Source: an uncultured Gammaproteobacteria bacterium
Lineage (GTDB): Bacteria > Pseudomonadota > Gammaproteobacteria > Pseudomonadales > Pseudohongiellaceae
Direction: 5' to 3'
Assembly (NCBI GenBank): GCA_913060495.1
Contig: CAJXRP010000004.1
Location: 1-64,000, forward strand
DNA: 64,000 nt
Part shown: positions 11,923 through 22,215 of the stretch, one piece after another
How the letters are laid out: the number at the start of each line of letters is the position of its first letter
How positions within the stretch are numbered: position 1 is the first letter of the stretch
The notes under the pieces: model-generated
What the model saw: only the letters and a program-made list of their open reading frames with translations
Database searches by the model: none
What the model was told of the DNA's origin: nothing
Translations under genes and position numbers: made by a program

Positions 11923-12411
11923 GAATCTCTCTGAATTTTACTTATTTTTCTTATGAAACGACTTGAAGCGAAGCCTTACACCAGTGATTTAAACACCGTG
12001 TTGTTCCGCTCTATCTATTTGTAATTATTGCCGCAAAGTTTAGCTGATTTGAAGTTTCAATGACACCGAAATAAGCTCTTATCCTACAGCCTAAACCTGC
12101 AATAACCTGTACCCGACTAGCGCTTCAAAATAATACTAATACCCAACGGTAGGCACTGCTCTTCTATACAGTATTTAACAACGGCGAATCATCCTTTGAC
12201 TTCAATTAGCAACCTGAATATGACCCATCTATTTACTCCCACCACTGAAGCTCATACTCCAGCCTTCAATACAAACGGCGATGATGTTAGCGAGCGCGAG
12301 GCTATCCCCGCTTCCGACCTCCAATTCGTGTATAATCGGTCTCAGGCCTAACTTTGATTTTTCTTCGCTTCAATACTTTCCTGAGGCGGAGATGATACCC
12401 AATCTTGCTCT
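11923..12411. other. intergenic region between divergent smc and wecA-type genes
   Basis: This 489-bp stretch has no recognisable gene. It should hold the promoters for both flanking genes. I see a perfect TATAAT at 12331-12336 facing the wecA-type gene but no convincing -35. A clean 43-codon ORF (12220-12351, plus strand, beginning MTHLFTP) overlaps that box; it lacks a good ribosome binding site and I do not call it a gene. Confidence 0.6.
12331..12336 (+). promoter_or_regulatory. possible -10 box upstream of the WecA-type gene
   Basis: A perfect TATAAT lies 76 bp before the start of the 12412 gene and is preceded by TG directly. No -35 at 16-18 bp is convincing, so this is a weak prediction from base pattern alone. 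Confidence 0.35.
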
Positions 12412-13443
12412 ATGATGTTTCTCTATCTATTAAGCGCATTTGCGATAACAGCCATTTCCTTATTGGGACTCAATCCTGTAGCTGTGAAAGTTGGCTTGGT
12501 GGATATACCTGGAGGACGAAAAACGCACCTCAGTGCAACCCCGTTAGTGGGTGGACTTGGGATATTTTTAGGCATCACCTGTATCTCAATTGCCATGCCC
12601 GGCGTCTCCACAGAATTCGCCCCGCTACTCAGCCTCTCTGCACTGATACTTCTCATCGGAACCGTAGATGACGCTAAAGAATTGACCCCACTTATCCGCA
12701 CGCTAGGGCATTCCCTGGTCGCGCTGACTATGGCCGTTATCGTAGGAGTAGAGGTGCGCTCTCTTGGCCCCATCATTACAGACAACACCACCAATCTAGA
12801 CATCCTTACAGTTCCGATCACCGTATTCGCAACAGTCGGGGTTATCAATGCGATCAACATGACGGATGGCGTCGATGGGCTTACCGGGGGGCTAGCAATT
12901 GTTACACTAAGCTTCATTTCAGCATTTGCGTTCTATAGCGGGCAGGTCATCACCGGCAGTTTTTGCTTGATAATAATATCCTCGCTAACAGCTTTTCTAA
13001 GCCTGAATTTCAGGCAGCCTTGGCGCAAGAGGGCCCTTGTGTACCTTGGTGATGCGGGCAGTACCACCCTAGGCTTCATGCTAGCTTGGCTATTAATCAC
13101 GAGTACACAGGGAATAAATCCCAATTTCGCACCTGTATACGCGCTTTGGTTTCTCGCAGTCCCCTTATTCGATGCCGTGAATTTACTCATAAAACGCCCA
13201 CTACAAGGACGCTCTCCATTCGCACCAGGAAACGATCACCTGCACCATATGCTGCTAAGTCGAGGATTTTCAGCAAAGCAGGTTGTATTAATGCTAGTGA
13301 GCACCGCTATCGCGCTTGGCGGTATCGGCTGTATTGGAAGTCTTCTGGGTGCAAGTCAATCGCTTATGTTTCAGCTGTTCGTTGTTCTTTTTAGCTTTTA
13401 TTTCTGCCTTTCCGGCCGCATTAAGAAGATTCCTACCCACTGA
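12412..13443 (+). CDS. wecA: WecA-type undecaprenyl-phosphate sugar-1-phosphate transferase
   Basis: Members of this MraY/WecA family transfer a sugar-1-phosphate, usually GlcNAc-1-P, from the UDP-sugar to undecaprenyl phosphate, starting O-antigen or other surface glycan synthesis at the inner membrane. About ten hydrophobic spans are visible in the 343 residues. Diagnostic motifs are GTVDDAKEL (the DD pair), INMTDGVDGLTGG, YLGDAGSTTLG, and the cytosolic HLHHMLLSRGFS near residue 280, the His-rich motif of WecA rather than MraY. The start is the first ATG of an ATG-ATG pair. It stands alone, divergent from smc. A second, more WbpL-like member lies at 27528-28562; which sugar each uses cannot be read from sequence. 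Confidence 0.85.
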   Translation: MMFLYLLSAFAITAISLLGLNPVAVKVGLVDIPGGRKTHLSATPLVGGLGIFLGITCISIAMPGVSTEFAPLLSLSALILLIGTVDDAKELTPLIRTLGHSLVALTMAVIVGVEVRSLGPIITDNTTNLDILTVPITVFATVGVINAINMTDGVDGLTGGLAIVTLSFISAFAFYSGQVITGSFCLIIISSLTAFLSLNFRQPWRKRALVYLGDAGSTTLGFMLAWLLITSTQGINPNFAPVYALWFLAVPLFDAVNLLIKRPLQGRSPFAPGNDHLHHMLLSRGFSAKQVVLMLVSTAIALGGIGCIGSLLGASQSLMFQLFVVLFSFYFCLSGRIKKIPTH

Positions 13444-14214
13444 TAAATGTAAAAATTCCAGCTCTTTTTTGCAGCCTTTATCAATTCTGTTTCAGCTCCA
13501 ACATAGAAACCCCGCCCCTTAATTAACTAGTTGCACCTTCACTTTGATATTCCCCACGATAGGTAAGCTCGCATGTGATCCAAACGTTTAAGCAAACTGA
13601 CTCAATAAGATACGAGGGCCTATCAATGCAAGCTTTATCAGTATTATTCCAGCAACTAATACTTGCCTCATGTGCAAGCTTCGAAAACCTAAACGAAAAC
13701 AATTCAATCATAGGCACCCAAGGAGCAAGTTTTGCTCAAGACAATTTGGACTTCGCGCAATCCGAAACTTACGCGGGCGAAATTTCTCTGACGCAAAGGG
13801 TAGGAACCGATATGGTTTTTGCTGCGATTGCAGGTATGTATTTGACTTCATCGTTGGCTATAACGCTACCGCGAAGCAAGCCGAAGTCGGTGACGACGCT
13901 AAAAGTGCTGACCATGGATACACGAAAGTGAATATGTGATCAAATCTTTCCTCATCAGAAGAGGATACAGCGCTCTAAACTGAATCCATCTCAGTAATTT
14001 ATTGATGCGCAACTATCATTTACCAAACAGTGCTTTCAAGCCCTGCTTTGAATTCCAAACGACTCTATGTAAACCGGGAGTAAATCTCTTGTTAACTGGA
14101 ATTATCACACTATTTATCTATATTTAGAGACAGCACGGAATGCTATCTAGAGGTACAAGGACGTGCCTCGAATAATCGCTCTAAGTGTTCCAAAATGGAA
14201 TTGGAGGCTGCTCA
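13444..14214. other. gene-poor stretch between the wecA-type gene and the antitoxin-like gene
   Basis: About 770 bp of AT-rich sequence with no gene I recognise. The only candidates are the ORF at 13626-13931 described separately. No transposase, integrase or clear terminal repeat is seen. Confidence 0.6.
13626..13931 (+). pseudogene. hypothetical ORF, possibly a frameshifted gene remnant
   Basis: I do not recognise this ORF. From the ATG at 13626, preceded by GAGGG at 7-8 bp, it would encode 101 residues: a hydrophobic start (MQALSVLFQQLILASC), a middle ending in FAQDNLDFAQSETYAGE that looks like normal coding sequence, and a basic tail that does not. From about 13830 the next frame (+1) reads YVFDFIVGYNATAKQAEVG, which looks more protein-like than the tail and ends at the TGA at 13937-13939. 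That pattern would fit a secreted or outer-membrane protein broken by a frameshift, but it may be chance. The upstream 17 codons (from 13575) lack support. Confidence 0.3.
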
Positions 14215-14406
14215 TTGTTCACAATAGATCTACCTAGCGATATAGAGAAACGCTTACTCATTTTAGCCATGCACAAAGGCAGGACCGTGCAATTTTGTGC
14301 GAGAGAAGCAATTCTTGATTACATAGATGAAGTTGAGGAGCGGTTTCTGGCGATAAACAGGGTCAGCGAAGATGAATCAACGGACGGATATGATCTACTG
14401 GATTGA
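14215..14406 (+). CDS. orphan ribbon-helix-helix (RelB/TraY-like) antitoxin-type protein
   Basis: The protein (63 residues) reads FTIDLPSDIEKRLLILAM, then GRTVQFCAREAILDYI and a short acidic tail. The beta strand, helix, helix order and the REAIL-plus-EER ending match small ribbon-helix-helix DNA-binding proteins that serve as RelB-type antitoxins and autorepressors. I start it at TTG 14215 because GGAGG (14203-14207) sits 7 bp upstream; the alternative GTG at 14185 adds ten residues that do not fit the family. A RelE/ParE-type toxin normally follows directly, but only 34 bp separate the stop from tRNA-Pro, so no toxin is present. It may be a remnant or a stand-alone regulator. Confidence 0.65.
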   Translation: MFTIDLPSDIEKRLLILAMHKGRTVQFCAREAILDYIDEVEERFLAINRVSEDESTDGYDLLD

Positions 14407-14440
14407 ATCTGTCGAAAACAGGAGCTAAGCAGTGATGAAT

Positions 14441-14517
14441 TGGTCGGGGCGGCCGGATTTGAACCGACGACCACTACACCCCCAGTGTAGTGCGCTACCA
14501 GACTGCGCTACGCCCCG
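14441..14517 (-). tRNA. tRNA-Pro (anticodon GGG)
   Basis: A complete cloverleaf folds on the minus strand over 77 bases: acceptor CGGGGCG pairing with CGCCCCG, anticodon stem CTACA/TGTAG around the loop CTGGGGG (anticodon GGG, reading CCC and CCU), a TTCGAAT T-loop, discriminator A and encoded CCA. It lies 49 bp downstream of the merR-ihfA-pheT operon, and its 3' end faces the gene-poor region with the orphan antitoxin-like gene. Confidence 0.97.
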
Positions 14518-14566
14518 ATTTAAAAACTGATTTGAGATTACTACCGATTGGCTACTGCATAAATGC

Positions 14567-14920
14567 TTATAACTTTGCTATAACCATCTCTAAGTCTTTG
14601 ACCAGAGATTTGATCTCGCTGGCATTGACGTTTGATTTCGTGAGCTCTTCTGGGTTGTCGCTCATTTTCTGTCTTGCACCGCCTATGGTATAGCCTTGTT
14701 CGTATAGTAAACTTTTGATTTGTCTAATTAAAATGACATCTTGACGCTGATAATAGCGACGGTTACCACGCCGTTTAACTGGCTTTAGAGAAGGGAATTC
14801 GGCCTCCCAGTAGCGCAGCACATGGGGCTTTACTGCACACAGCTCGCCAACTTCACCGATAGTGAAATAACGTTTTGGAGGGATTGGAGGTAATTCGTCG
14901 TTATTCTTCGGTTCCAGCAT
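14567..14920 (-). CDS. MerR-family transcriptional regulator
   Basis: A 117-residue MerR-type DNA-binding protein. The N-terminal winged helix reads [20 protein letters not shown], then [10 protein letters not shown] and [13 protein letters not shown], which are the helix-turn-helix and wing of the family (about residues 18-68). The C-terminal part is a short helix without obvious metal-binding cysteines, so an unknown effector or none. Its start overlaps the end of ihfA by 20 bp, so it is translated from the same transcript; this ihfA-merR pair before tRNA-Pro is a conserved gammaproteobacterial arrangement. The target genes are not known. Confidence 0.88.
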   Translation of the reverse strand: MLEPKNNDELPPIPPKRYFTIGEVGELCAVKPHVLRYWEAEFPSLKPVKRRGNRRYYQRQDVILIRQIKSLLYEQGYTIGGARQKMSDNPEELTKSNVNASEIKSLVKDLEMVIAKL

Positions 14921-15209
14921 AACCCTCTACCCTTGCCTTTAATTTCTGTCCTGGACGGAATGTCACTACGCGTCTGGCCTTAATTGGAATCTCTTCGCCT
15001 GTTTTAGGGTTGCGGCCCGGGCGCTGCTTTTTGTCTCTTAAATCGAAATTGCCGTAGCCGGACAACTTAACTTGTTCATTGCGCTCTAGAGAGAGGCGGA
15101 TTTCTTCGAAAAACTGCTCTACAACTTCCTTGGCTTCGCGCTTATTAAGCCCTAGTTCTTCGAAGAGGCGTTCAGCCATATCGGCTTTTGTAAGTGCTCC
15201 ATCCGCCAT
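14901..15209 (-). CDS. ihfA: integration host factor alpha subunit
   Basis: IhfA forms the IHF heterodimer with IhfB (31527-31829 here) and bends DNA sharply for replication, recombination and transcription. The 102-residue protein shows the HU/IHF fold: helices to about residue 45, then the beta arm with [12 protein letters not shown] containing the intercalating Pro in NPKTG, and [13 protein letters not shown]. It is downstream of pheT by 14 bp, and the merR start lies within its final codons. The subunit choice (alpha) follows from the pheT-ihfA-merR order and the TKADMAERL start. Confidence 0.97.
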   Translation of the reverse strand: MADGALTKADMAERLFEELGLNKREAKEVVEQFFEEIRLSLERNEQVKLSGYGNFDLRDKKQRPGRNPKTGEEIPIKARRVVTFRPGQKLKARVEGYAGTEE

Positions 15210-15223
15210 ATCAAAATCCCCAA

Positions 15224-17611
15224 CTAATTCCGCAAATTTGCATTAAATTTATCTTGTAGCCCGTTGACGCACTTACTAATTATCGCATTTACATCGTCTT
15301 CGCTAAGAGTGCGTGAAGGATGCTGCCACGTCAAGCCCAAAGCGAGACTTTTTTTGTTTTTTGCTACCGCATCCCCTTGATAAACATCAAATATTCGCAG
15401 GTCACTCAGGTGCTCACCCGCATTTTCACGCACGTTAGCCAGTACGTCTGCCGATGCGCAGTTGCTGTCGATCAGAATAGCTAAATCTCGACTCACTTCT
15501 GGGAACTTCGAGAGAGCACTTGCTGCCGCTAGGCGACGCTCTTGCAGAGGAGCTAGCTCTACTTCAAATAAGTAACAGTTGCCTGTGATGCCCATTTTAC
15601 GCTGCATTGCAGGATGCAGAGCGCCTATGTGTCCGACTGGCACTCCATCTCTCTCAATGCGCGCACATTGCCCGCTATGAAAGCAGGCATACTCTGCCGC
15701 CACGAATGTATATCTATCCGGCTCCAAGCCCAGAGCAAGCAACAACTCCACATCACCTTTTAGATCATAAAAATCTGTTAACTCTTTGTTATTAGTCCAG
15801 TTAACTGGCATTTTATTGCCAGATACTAGGCCAGCCAACATCGCTGTCTGTTTGATTTCTTCGCCGTTTTTCTGGAACACTAGCCCAGACTCGAAGATTC
15901 GAACGCGTTCGATCTGGCGGTTCTCATTGTATTTCAGTGTCGATATTAAGCCTGGCAAGATGCTCGGGCGCATCACCGCCATGTCTGCAGAAATAGGGTT
16001 CTGCAACGGCACTCCAGGCTGATCTGGGAATAAGGTTTGAGCAAGTGAAGGCTCAATGAAGCTGTAGGTCACGACTTCCTGATAGCCTAAGGCCACTAGC
16101 TGCTGTCGAATCTGGCTTATCTCTGTGTGAGTCTCAGGCTTTGAGCTCAGACTCTGATTGCCAAGGCCGCCAGTCTGCGGAAGATTGTTATAGCCATAAA
16201 TTCTGGCAAGCTCTTCGATTAGGTCAGCTTCTATGCTGACATCGAAGCGATAGGAAGGAACGGAAACAGCTAAAACCTTGCCGTCGTCGGCTGCAATGCC
16301 GAAACCCAGCCTGATTAAAATGTCATTTACCTCACTCTGCTCCATCTGTATGCCGAGCAGGCTACTGATGGAGCTGTATTTCAGGCTAACCTCTATAGCT
16401 TCCGGGAGATTGCCTAGTGTTTCGGTGATAGGCCCTGCTTCGCCACCACAGATATCGAGAAGCAGTTGCGTAGCTCTCTGCATTGCCGTGCGCTGCAGCT
16501 GATAGTCGACCCCGCGTTCGTAGCGGTGTGACGCATCAGTATGCATGCCATAGGACCTTGCCTTGCCGGCAACAGCCAACTGCGCAAAGAATGCGCACTC
16601 GAGGAAAACATCCTGAGTCTGTTCGCTAACAGCAGTAGACATGCCACCCATTATGCCCGCCATGGCGACAGCCTTGTTCGCATCAGTGATGAGCAAAGTG
16701 TCAGGCGTCAGCTCTATCTCTTTTCCATCTAACAGCTCTAATTTTTCGTTCTTCTCTGCGAAACGAACATCAATATGTCCTTCTAACTTCGCCAGATCAA
16801 ATGCGTGCATGGGCTGACCGAGTTCCATCAGCACATAGTTTGTTACATCCACAACCGGATCGATACTTCGCAAACCAGAGCGACGTAACTTTTCCTGCAT
16901 CCACAGAGGGGATTTGGAATTGAGGTTAATATTTTTTATGACGCGCCCAAGATAACGAGGACAAGCATCTTTAGCGCTAATTCGAATTTCGAATTCATCT
17001 TCGATGGATTCTTTCGGCAACGGAAAGTCTAGAGGCTTTACATCTTGACGCGCTATCACACCCACTTCACGCGCCAGACCGATCATGCCCAGACAGTCAC
17101 CGCGATTTGGGGTCAGATCTAATTCAATGCTCGTGTCATCGAGTTTTAAAGCACTGCGTATATCTTCACCAACGCAGGCGCTCTCATGCAGTTCTAACAA
17201 GCCTTCGGAGCTTTCTTCCAAGCCTAGCTCTTCGCTGGAACAAAGCATGCCATTCGATTCGACACCGCGAATCTTTGCCTTCTTGATCTTGAAGGGCTTC
17301 GCATCAACAGATTCGATTATTTTTGCGCCGAGCTTCGCGAAGGGAACTTTTAGACCTGCGCGCACGTTCGGAGCGCCGCACACAACTTGAAACGACTCAC
17401 TGCCATCGGATACAGAACACAAACTTAACTTGTCTGCATCAGGGTGAGGCTCGACAGATTCGACTAGACCCACGACTATGCCGCTAAACTGACGCGCAAC
17501 AGGCATGGAGCCATCGACTTCGAGGCCAGCCATAGTTAGCTCATCTATTAGTTGCTGCGTATCGAGCTCTGGGCTTACCCATTCTCGAAGCCATTGTTCG
17601 CTGAATATCAT
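15224..17611 (-). CDS. pheT: phenylalanyl-tRNA synthetase beta subunit
   Basis: PheT is the large subunit of the PheRS (alpha-beta)2 enzyme. At 795 residues it is full length. Domains seen in order are the N-terminal OB-type tRNA-binding domain (about 40-150, with [14 protein letters not shown]), the B3/B4 editing region (about 200-400), a catalytic-like domain without active residues (about 480-680), and the C-terminal anticodon-binding FDX-ACB domain (about 700-795, [10 protein letters not shown]). It follows pheS by 28 bp and precedes ihfA by 14 bp, one operon. Confidence 0.97.
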   Translation of the reverse strand: MIFSEQWLREWVSPELDTQQLIDELTMAGLEVDGSMPVARQFSGIVVGLVESVEPHPDADKLSLCSVSDGSESFQVVCGAPNVRAGLKVPFAKLGAKIIESVDAKPFKIKKAKIRGVESNGMLCSSEELGLEESSEGLLELHESACVGEDIRSALKLDDTSIELDLTPNRGDCLGMIGLAREVGVIARQDVKPLDFPLPKESIEDEFEIRISAKDACPRYLGRVIKNINLNSKSPLWMQEKLRRSGLRSIDPVVDVTNYVLMELGQPMHAFDLAKLEGHIDVRFAEKNEKLELLDGKEIELTPDTLLITDANKAVAMAGIMGGMSTAVSEQTQDVFLECAFFAQLAVAGKARSYGMHTDASHRYERGVDYQLQRTAMQRATQLLLDICGGEAGPITETLGNLPEAIEVSLKYSSISSLLGIQMEQSEVNDILIRLGFGIAADDGKVLAVSVPSYRFDVSIEADLIEELARIYGYNNLPQTGGLGNQSLSSKPETHTEISQIRQQLVALGYQEVVTYSFIEPSLAQTLFPDQPGVPLQNPISADMAVMRPSILPGLISTLKYNENRQIERVRIFESGLVFQKNGEEIKQTAMLAGLVSGNKMPVNWTNNKELTDFYDLKGDVELLLALGLEPDRYTFVAAEYACFHSGQCARIERDGVPVGHIGALHPAMQRKMGITGNCYLFEVELAPLQERRLAAASALSKFPEVSRDLAILIDSNCASADVLANVRENAGEHLSDLRIFDVYQGDAVAKNKKSLALGLTWQHPSRTLSEDDVNAIISKCVNGLQDKFNANLRN

Positions 17612-17639
17612 CGCTTAGGTCAACACTTTGAAGTACTTG

Positions 17640-18668
<1,029 letters not shown>

Positions 18669-18677
18669 CTAGAAGAG

Positions 18678-19037
18678 TTAAGCTGCGAGGCTAGCTTTCG
18701 CCTGATCTACAACCGCATTGAATGCTGGCTTGTCATGTACCGCTAGGTCTGCCAAAACACGTCGATCGACTTCGATATTCGCTTTCTTTAGTCCAGCGAT
18801 AAGCTGACTGTAGCTCATACCATTCTCGCGTGCCTGCGCATTTATACGCGTGATCCACAACGCTCTGAAGACACGCTTCTTAACGCGTCTGTCACGGTAG
18901 GCGTATTGCCCTGCCTTAGTGACTGCTTGGGTAGCAACACGATATATACGACTACGCGCGCCGTAATAACCTTTTGCTTTCTTTAATACTTTCTTGTGAC
19001 GTCGGTTTGCTGTGACGCCGCGTTTTACTCGAGCCAT
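18678..19037 (-). CDS. rplT: 50S ribosomal protein L20
   Basis: L20 binds 23S rRNA early in 50S assembly and represses its own operon in many bacteria. The 119-residue protein has the strongly basic extended N-terminus ([15 protein letters not shown]) and the globular C-terminal domain ([16 protein letters not shown]) of the family. It follows rpmI by 27 bp. The start ATG at 19037 has AGGAG (19045-19049 region, minus) upstream. Confidence 0.98.
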   Translation of the reverse strand: MARVKRGVTANRRHKKVLKKAKGYYGARSRIYRVATQAVTKAGQYAYRDRRVKKRVFRALWITRINAQARENGMSYSQLIAGLKKANIEVDRRVLADLAVHDKPAFNAVVDQAKASLAA

Positions 19038-19064
19038 TTTAAATTCTCCTGATTAATTTTGTGA

Positions 19065-19262
19065 TTAGACTTCGCGTAGCATTCGCTTAACGCCGGGAAG
19101 ATTGTCTGCATGCACAGCACTCGTTCCACGTAGTTGTCGCTTTCGCTTCGTCGTCATCTTGGTCAGGATGTGACTCTTGTAGGCGCTTTTGCGCTTGAAA
19201 CCGGAAGCCGTTTTTTTGAAACGCTTCGCAGCACCGCTATGGGTTTTTAGTTTTCCAGCCAT
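19065..19262 (-). CDS. rpmI: 50S ribosomal protein L35
   Basis: L35 is a small basic 50S protein. The 65 residues [18 protein letters not shown] and [17 protein letters not shown] are diagnostic, and the length is typical. It precedes rplT by 27 bp and follows infC by about 140 bp, a gap that contains a strong hairpin (19334-19390). In E. coli, L20 represses rpmI translation by binding this region. Confidence 0.97.
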   Translation of the reverse strand: MAGKLKTHSGAAKRFKKTASGFKRKSAYKSHILTKMTTKRKRQLRGTSAVHADNLPGVKRMLREV

Positions 19263-19333
19263 TACATATAACTCCGCATTTGCTCCAATGTTTTCTTTAA
19301 CTATTGGATGCTTTTAATAAATACCTAACAATC

Positions 19334-19390
19334 AAAAAGGCCAGCCTCCAATGAACCACTAGTATCCACTATGGATAATTGGAGGCTGAC
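19334..19390 (-). terminator. terminator-like hairpin between infC and rpmI
   Basis: On the minus strand, 12 bp after the infC stop, a 13-bp stem (19378-19390 with 19340-19352, one G-U pair) is followed by five U residues. Inside it sits a second, perfect 6-bp hairpin TATCCA/TGGATA with a 3-base loop, so the element is a stacked double hairpin. It lies about 70 bp before rpmI in the middle of the operon. It could be a simple partial terminator or an L20-responsive attenuator; the sequence does not decide. Confidence 0.75.
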
Positions 19391-19402
19391 CCTTAATTCT
19401 TG

Positions 19403-19927
19403 CTAGCGCTTTTTGACCGGTGCCAAAACCATAATGATTTGCCGGCCTTCCATCTTGGGCTCCTGCTCTACGGTGCCGTATTCAACAAGATCCACTCGGA
19501 TCCTGTTAACTAGCTCCATACCAAGATGTTGATGGGCCATTTCCCGGCCGCGGAATCTAAGTGATACCTTGGCCTTGTCCCCATCTTCTAGGAAACGTAT
19601 CAGGTTGCGTAGTTTTACCTGATAATCCCCTATTTCCGTCCCTGGTCGAAATTTTATCTCTTTAACTTGAGTTCGCCGCTGCTTCTTCTTGTTAGCAGCC
19701 TTTTCCTTCTTAATATCGAATATATGCTTGCCATAGTCCATGACCTTGCATACTTGTGGCTCTGCATCAGGCGCAATAAGCACCAAATCAAGCTTGGCTT
19801 CGGCCGCAACCGCTCGCGCTTCCTCTAATGATTTAATGCCGAGTTGCTCTCCGGCCTCACCGACCAAACGCACTGTTTCGGCTTCGATAAACTCATTAAT
19901 GATTGGCTTTTTAGAACTGCTCCTCAT
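19403..19927 (-). CDS. infC: translation initiation factor IF-3
   Basis: IF-3 keeps 30S subunits free and checks start-codon pairing. The N-domain ([21 protein letters not shown]), the lysine-rich linker ([15 protein letters not shown]) and the C-domain ([14 protein letters not shown]) are all present; 174 residues. IF-3 normally starts at a rare codon so that it represses itself. Here the annotated ATG at 19927 is directly preceded by ATC, and an in-frame TAA lies only five codons above that, so the start is confined to this short window. The GAGGA ribosome binding site is about 19 bp from the ATG, unusually far. I keep ATG but ATC is possible. Its upstream gap to thrS is 63 bp. Confidence 0.95.
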   Translation of the reverse strand: MRSSSKKPIINEFIEAETVRLVGEAGEQLGIKSLEEARAVAAEAKLDLVLIAPDAEPQVCKVMDYGKHIFDIKKEKAANKKKQRRTQVKEIKFRPGTEIGDYQVKLRNLIRFLEDGDKAKVSLRFRGREMAHQHLGMELVNRIRVDLVEYGTVEQEPKMEGRQIIMVLAPVKKR

Positions 19928-19990
19928 GATATGCGCGAACGCTTATTCCTCGTATTCGATGTCATTAAAATTCTGTGTGTTTATATCTTG

Positions 19991-21907
19991 CTACGTGTTT
20001 CGACCAAATTGAGCAACATCCTGACTTAAGAGCGTATTAAACTCATCAAATGTCATTGCTCCAAGGTCCTCACCACCGCGCTTACGCACTGCCACAGTAC
20101 CGTTTTCTACCTCTTTATCTCCAACTACTAGGAGATAAGGAATCTTCTGTAAAGTGTGCTCGCGGATTTTAAAGCCGATCTTCTCATTTCTCAAGTCCGT
20201 AGACACTCTAAACCCTTTATTTTTCAAGGATTCTTCGAAATTTCGGCAATAATCGCTCTGTTTGTCCGTAATATTCAAAATCATCGCCTGTTCTGGCGCC
20301 AACCAAGCAGGCATAGCACCCGCATAGTGCTCGATCAGAATGCCAATAAAGCGCTCGAAAGAACCCAAAACTGCTCTATGCAGCATGACTGGCTCCTGCT
20401 TACTGCTATCCTCCGCCACATAGTGTGCGCCCAAGCGCCCGGGAGTACTGAAATCGACCTGAATAGTTCCGCACTGCTGCACCCTGCCCATACAATCCTT
20501 CAATGAGCATTCAATCTTAGGTCCATAAAACGCGCCTTCACCGGGCACCAATTCCCAAGGTAAGCCAGTAGCATTTAGCGCATCCTTTAGAGACTGCTCT
20601 GATTTGTCCCACACTTCGTCTGAACCGACACGCTTCTCCGGGCGAGTCGAAAGTCGTAGAATCACCTCGTCAAATCCAAAGTCTTTGTAGACGGCGAATA
20701 ATAGCGTCATAAAATCCGCTACTTCTGCCTGAATTTGTTCCTCGGTGCAGAAGATATGCCCGTCGTCCTGAACGAAACTACGTACACGCATCAAACCATG
20801 CATGCTGCCGGAAGGCTCGTAGCGGTGACAAGACCCAAACTCTGCGAGACGTAACGGCAGATCACGGTAGCTCTTCAAGCCTTGGTTAAAGACTTGGATA
20901 TGACAGGGGCAGTTCATAGGCTTGATCGCATACATACGATTCTCGGATTCGACGCTAAACATCTCATCGGAGAATTTCGAGGCGTGCCCTGACTTTTCCC
21001 ACAGGGAGTAATCTACTAACTGTGGCGTGTTAATTTCTTTGTAGTCGTGTTGATTCTGCACATCTCGCATATAACGCTGAACTGTCTGATAGATTGACCA
21101 GCCCTTCGGATGCCAGAATGCCATGCCAGGCGCTTCTTCCTGGAAGTGGAATAGGTCTAGATGCTTGCCCAATTTACGGTGATCGCGCTTTTCGGCTTCT
21201 TCTAAGCGCTGCAAAAATAGCTTCAGGTCCTTCTTAGAGCCCCAGGCCGTACCATGGATTCTCTGCAACATCTCGTTGTTAGCATCGCCGCGCCAGTAGG
21301 CCCCTGCCACCGAAGTGAGCTTGAATGCCTTAAATGAAGAAGTGGCTGGTACGTGTGGCCCGCGACAGAGGTCGATAAATTCTCCCTGCCGATAGAATGA
21401 TAAATCCTCATCGCCCGGAATAGATTCGATAATCTGAACTTTGTATTCCTCGCCCATCTCCTTAAACATGGTAACTGCTTCGTCGCGGCTCATGATGGAG
21501 CGCTCTACAGTCAGATTTTCTTTAACGATCTCCCCCATTACCTTCTCAATCGCGAGCAGATCTTCAGGGGTAAATGCCCGCGAGAAGGCGAAGTCGTAGA
21601 AAAAACCGTCTTCAATGACTGGACCGATAGTAACTTGAGCCTTGGGAAAGAGGCGCTGTACGGCCTGGGCCATCAAATGAGCACAGGAGTGGCGAATTAC
21701 TTCTAGCCCATCGCTGTCGCGCTCAGTGATGATGGCTACATCCGCGTCCTTGGGTATAAGGGTCGAAGCATCAACAAGCTCTCCGTTCACGCGACCCGCC
21801 AGAGCTGCCTTTGCTAGCCCTGCGCCTATCGATTCGGCAACTTCCATTACAGTAACTGGGTTTTCGTATTCCCGTGCACTGCCATCTGGCAGGGTAATCT
21901 TTGGCAT
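19991..21907 (-). CDS. thrS: threonyl-tRNA synthetase
   Basis: ThrRS charges tRNA-Thr and edits mis-acylated serine. The 638 residues contain the TGS domain (1-62), the editing SAD domain (about 65-240, with [13 protein letters not shown]), the class II catalytic core with the zinc-binding region [11 protein letters not shown] near residue 333, motif 2 ([15 protein letters not shown]), and the anticodon-binding domain (about 535-638). It heads the thrS-infC-rpmI-rplT-pheST-ihfA-merR cluster. Length is standard. Confidence 0.98.
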   Translation of the reverse strand: MPKITLPDGSAREYENPVTVMEVAESIGAGLAKAALAGRVNGELVDASTLIPKDADVAIITERDSDGLEVIRHSCAHLMAQAVQRLFPKAQVTIGPVIEDGFFYDFAFSRAFTPEDLLAIEKVMGEIVKENLTVERSIMSRDEAVTMFKEMGEEYKVQIIESIPGDEDLSFYRQGEFIDLCRGPHVPATSSFKAFKLTSVAGAYWRGDANNEMLQRIHGTAWGSKKDLKLFLQRLEEAEKRDHRKLGKHLDLFHFQEEAPGMAFWHPKGWSIYQTVQRYMRDVQNQHDYKEINTPQLVDYSLWEKSGHASKFSDEMFSVESENRMYAIKPMNCPCHIQVFNQGLKSYRDLPLRLAEFGSCHRYEPSGSMHGLMRVRSFVQDDGHIFCTEEQIQAEVADFMTLLFAVYKDFGFDEVILRLSTRPEKRVGSDEVWDKSEQSLKDALNATGLPWELVPGEGAFYGPKIECSLKDCMGRVQQCGTIQVDFSTPGRLGAHYVAEDSSKQEPVMLHRAVLGSFERFIGILIEHYAGAMPAWLAPEQAMILNITDKQSDYCRNFEESLKNKGFRVSTDLRNEKIGFKIREHTLQKIPYLLVVGDKEVENGTVAVRKRGGEDLGAMTFDEFNTLLSQDVAQFGRNT

Positions 21908-22054
21908 CTTACGTCCACTTAAGCTTAATTAGATTCTGGATTGAGAAGAGAAAAGACTATCAGCATCCTCGCAACCCATGGTTAGATCAGAAAACATTTC
22001 CCAACCCACCAAAATATTTCGTTCGATTATTTGTACTAACTGACTTCTATGGAA

Positions 22055-22131
22055 TGGTAGGCACGGACGGATTCGAACCGTCGACATCTGCCATGTCATG
22101 ACAGCGCTCTAACCAGCTGAGCTACGCGCCT
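22055..22131 (-). tRNA. tRNA-Val (anticodon GAC)
   Basis: A 77-base cloverleaf on the minus strand: acceptor AGGCGCG with CGTGCCT (one G-U), anticodon stem CTGTC/GGCAG around ATGACAT (anticodon GAC), T arm GACGG/CCGTC with TTCGAAT, discriminator A, encoded CCA. The loop position 32 is A, less usual. It lies between thrS and uvrB, all on the same strand. Confidence 0.95.
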
Positions 22132-22215
22132 ATTTCACTCTATAGAAAGGACTGGCGATTATACGGAATTCCGGGGTGATGTGTCGATGGGTTTATGTCG
22201 AAATATGCATTTAAG

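Noticed and set aside
12423..12917. A 164-codon minus-strand ORF opposite the WecA-type gene
   Set aside because: It is the reverse shadow of a strongly supported coding sequence with clear membrane spans and motifs; the antisense product shows no domain.
14441..14517. A duplicated tRNA-Pro 3' end marking an integrated island
   Set aside because: I looked for the GGTCGGGGCGGCC end in 12400-14440 and did not see a second copy, and there is no integrase.
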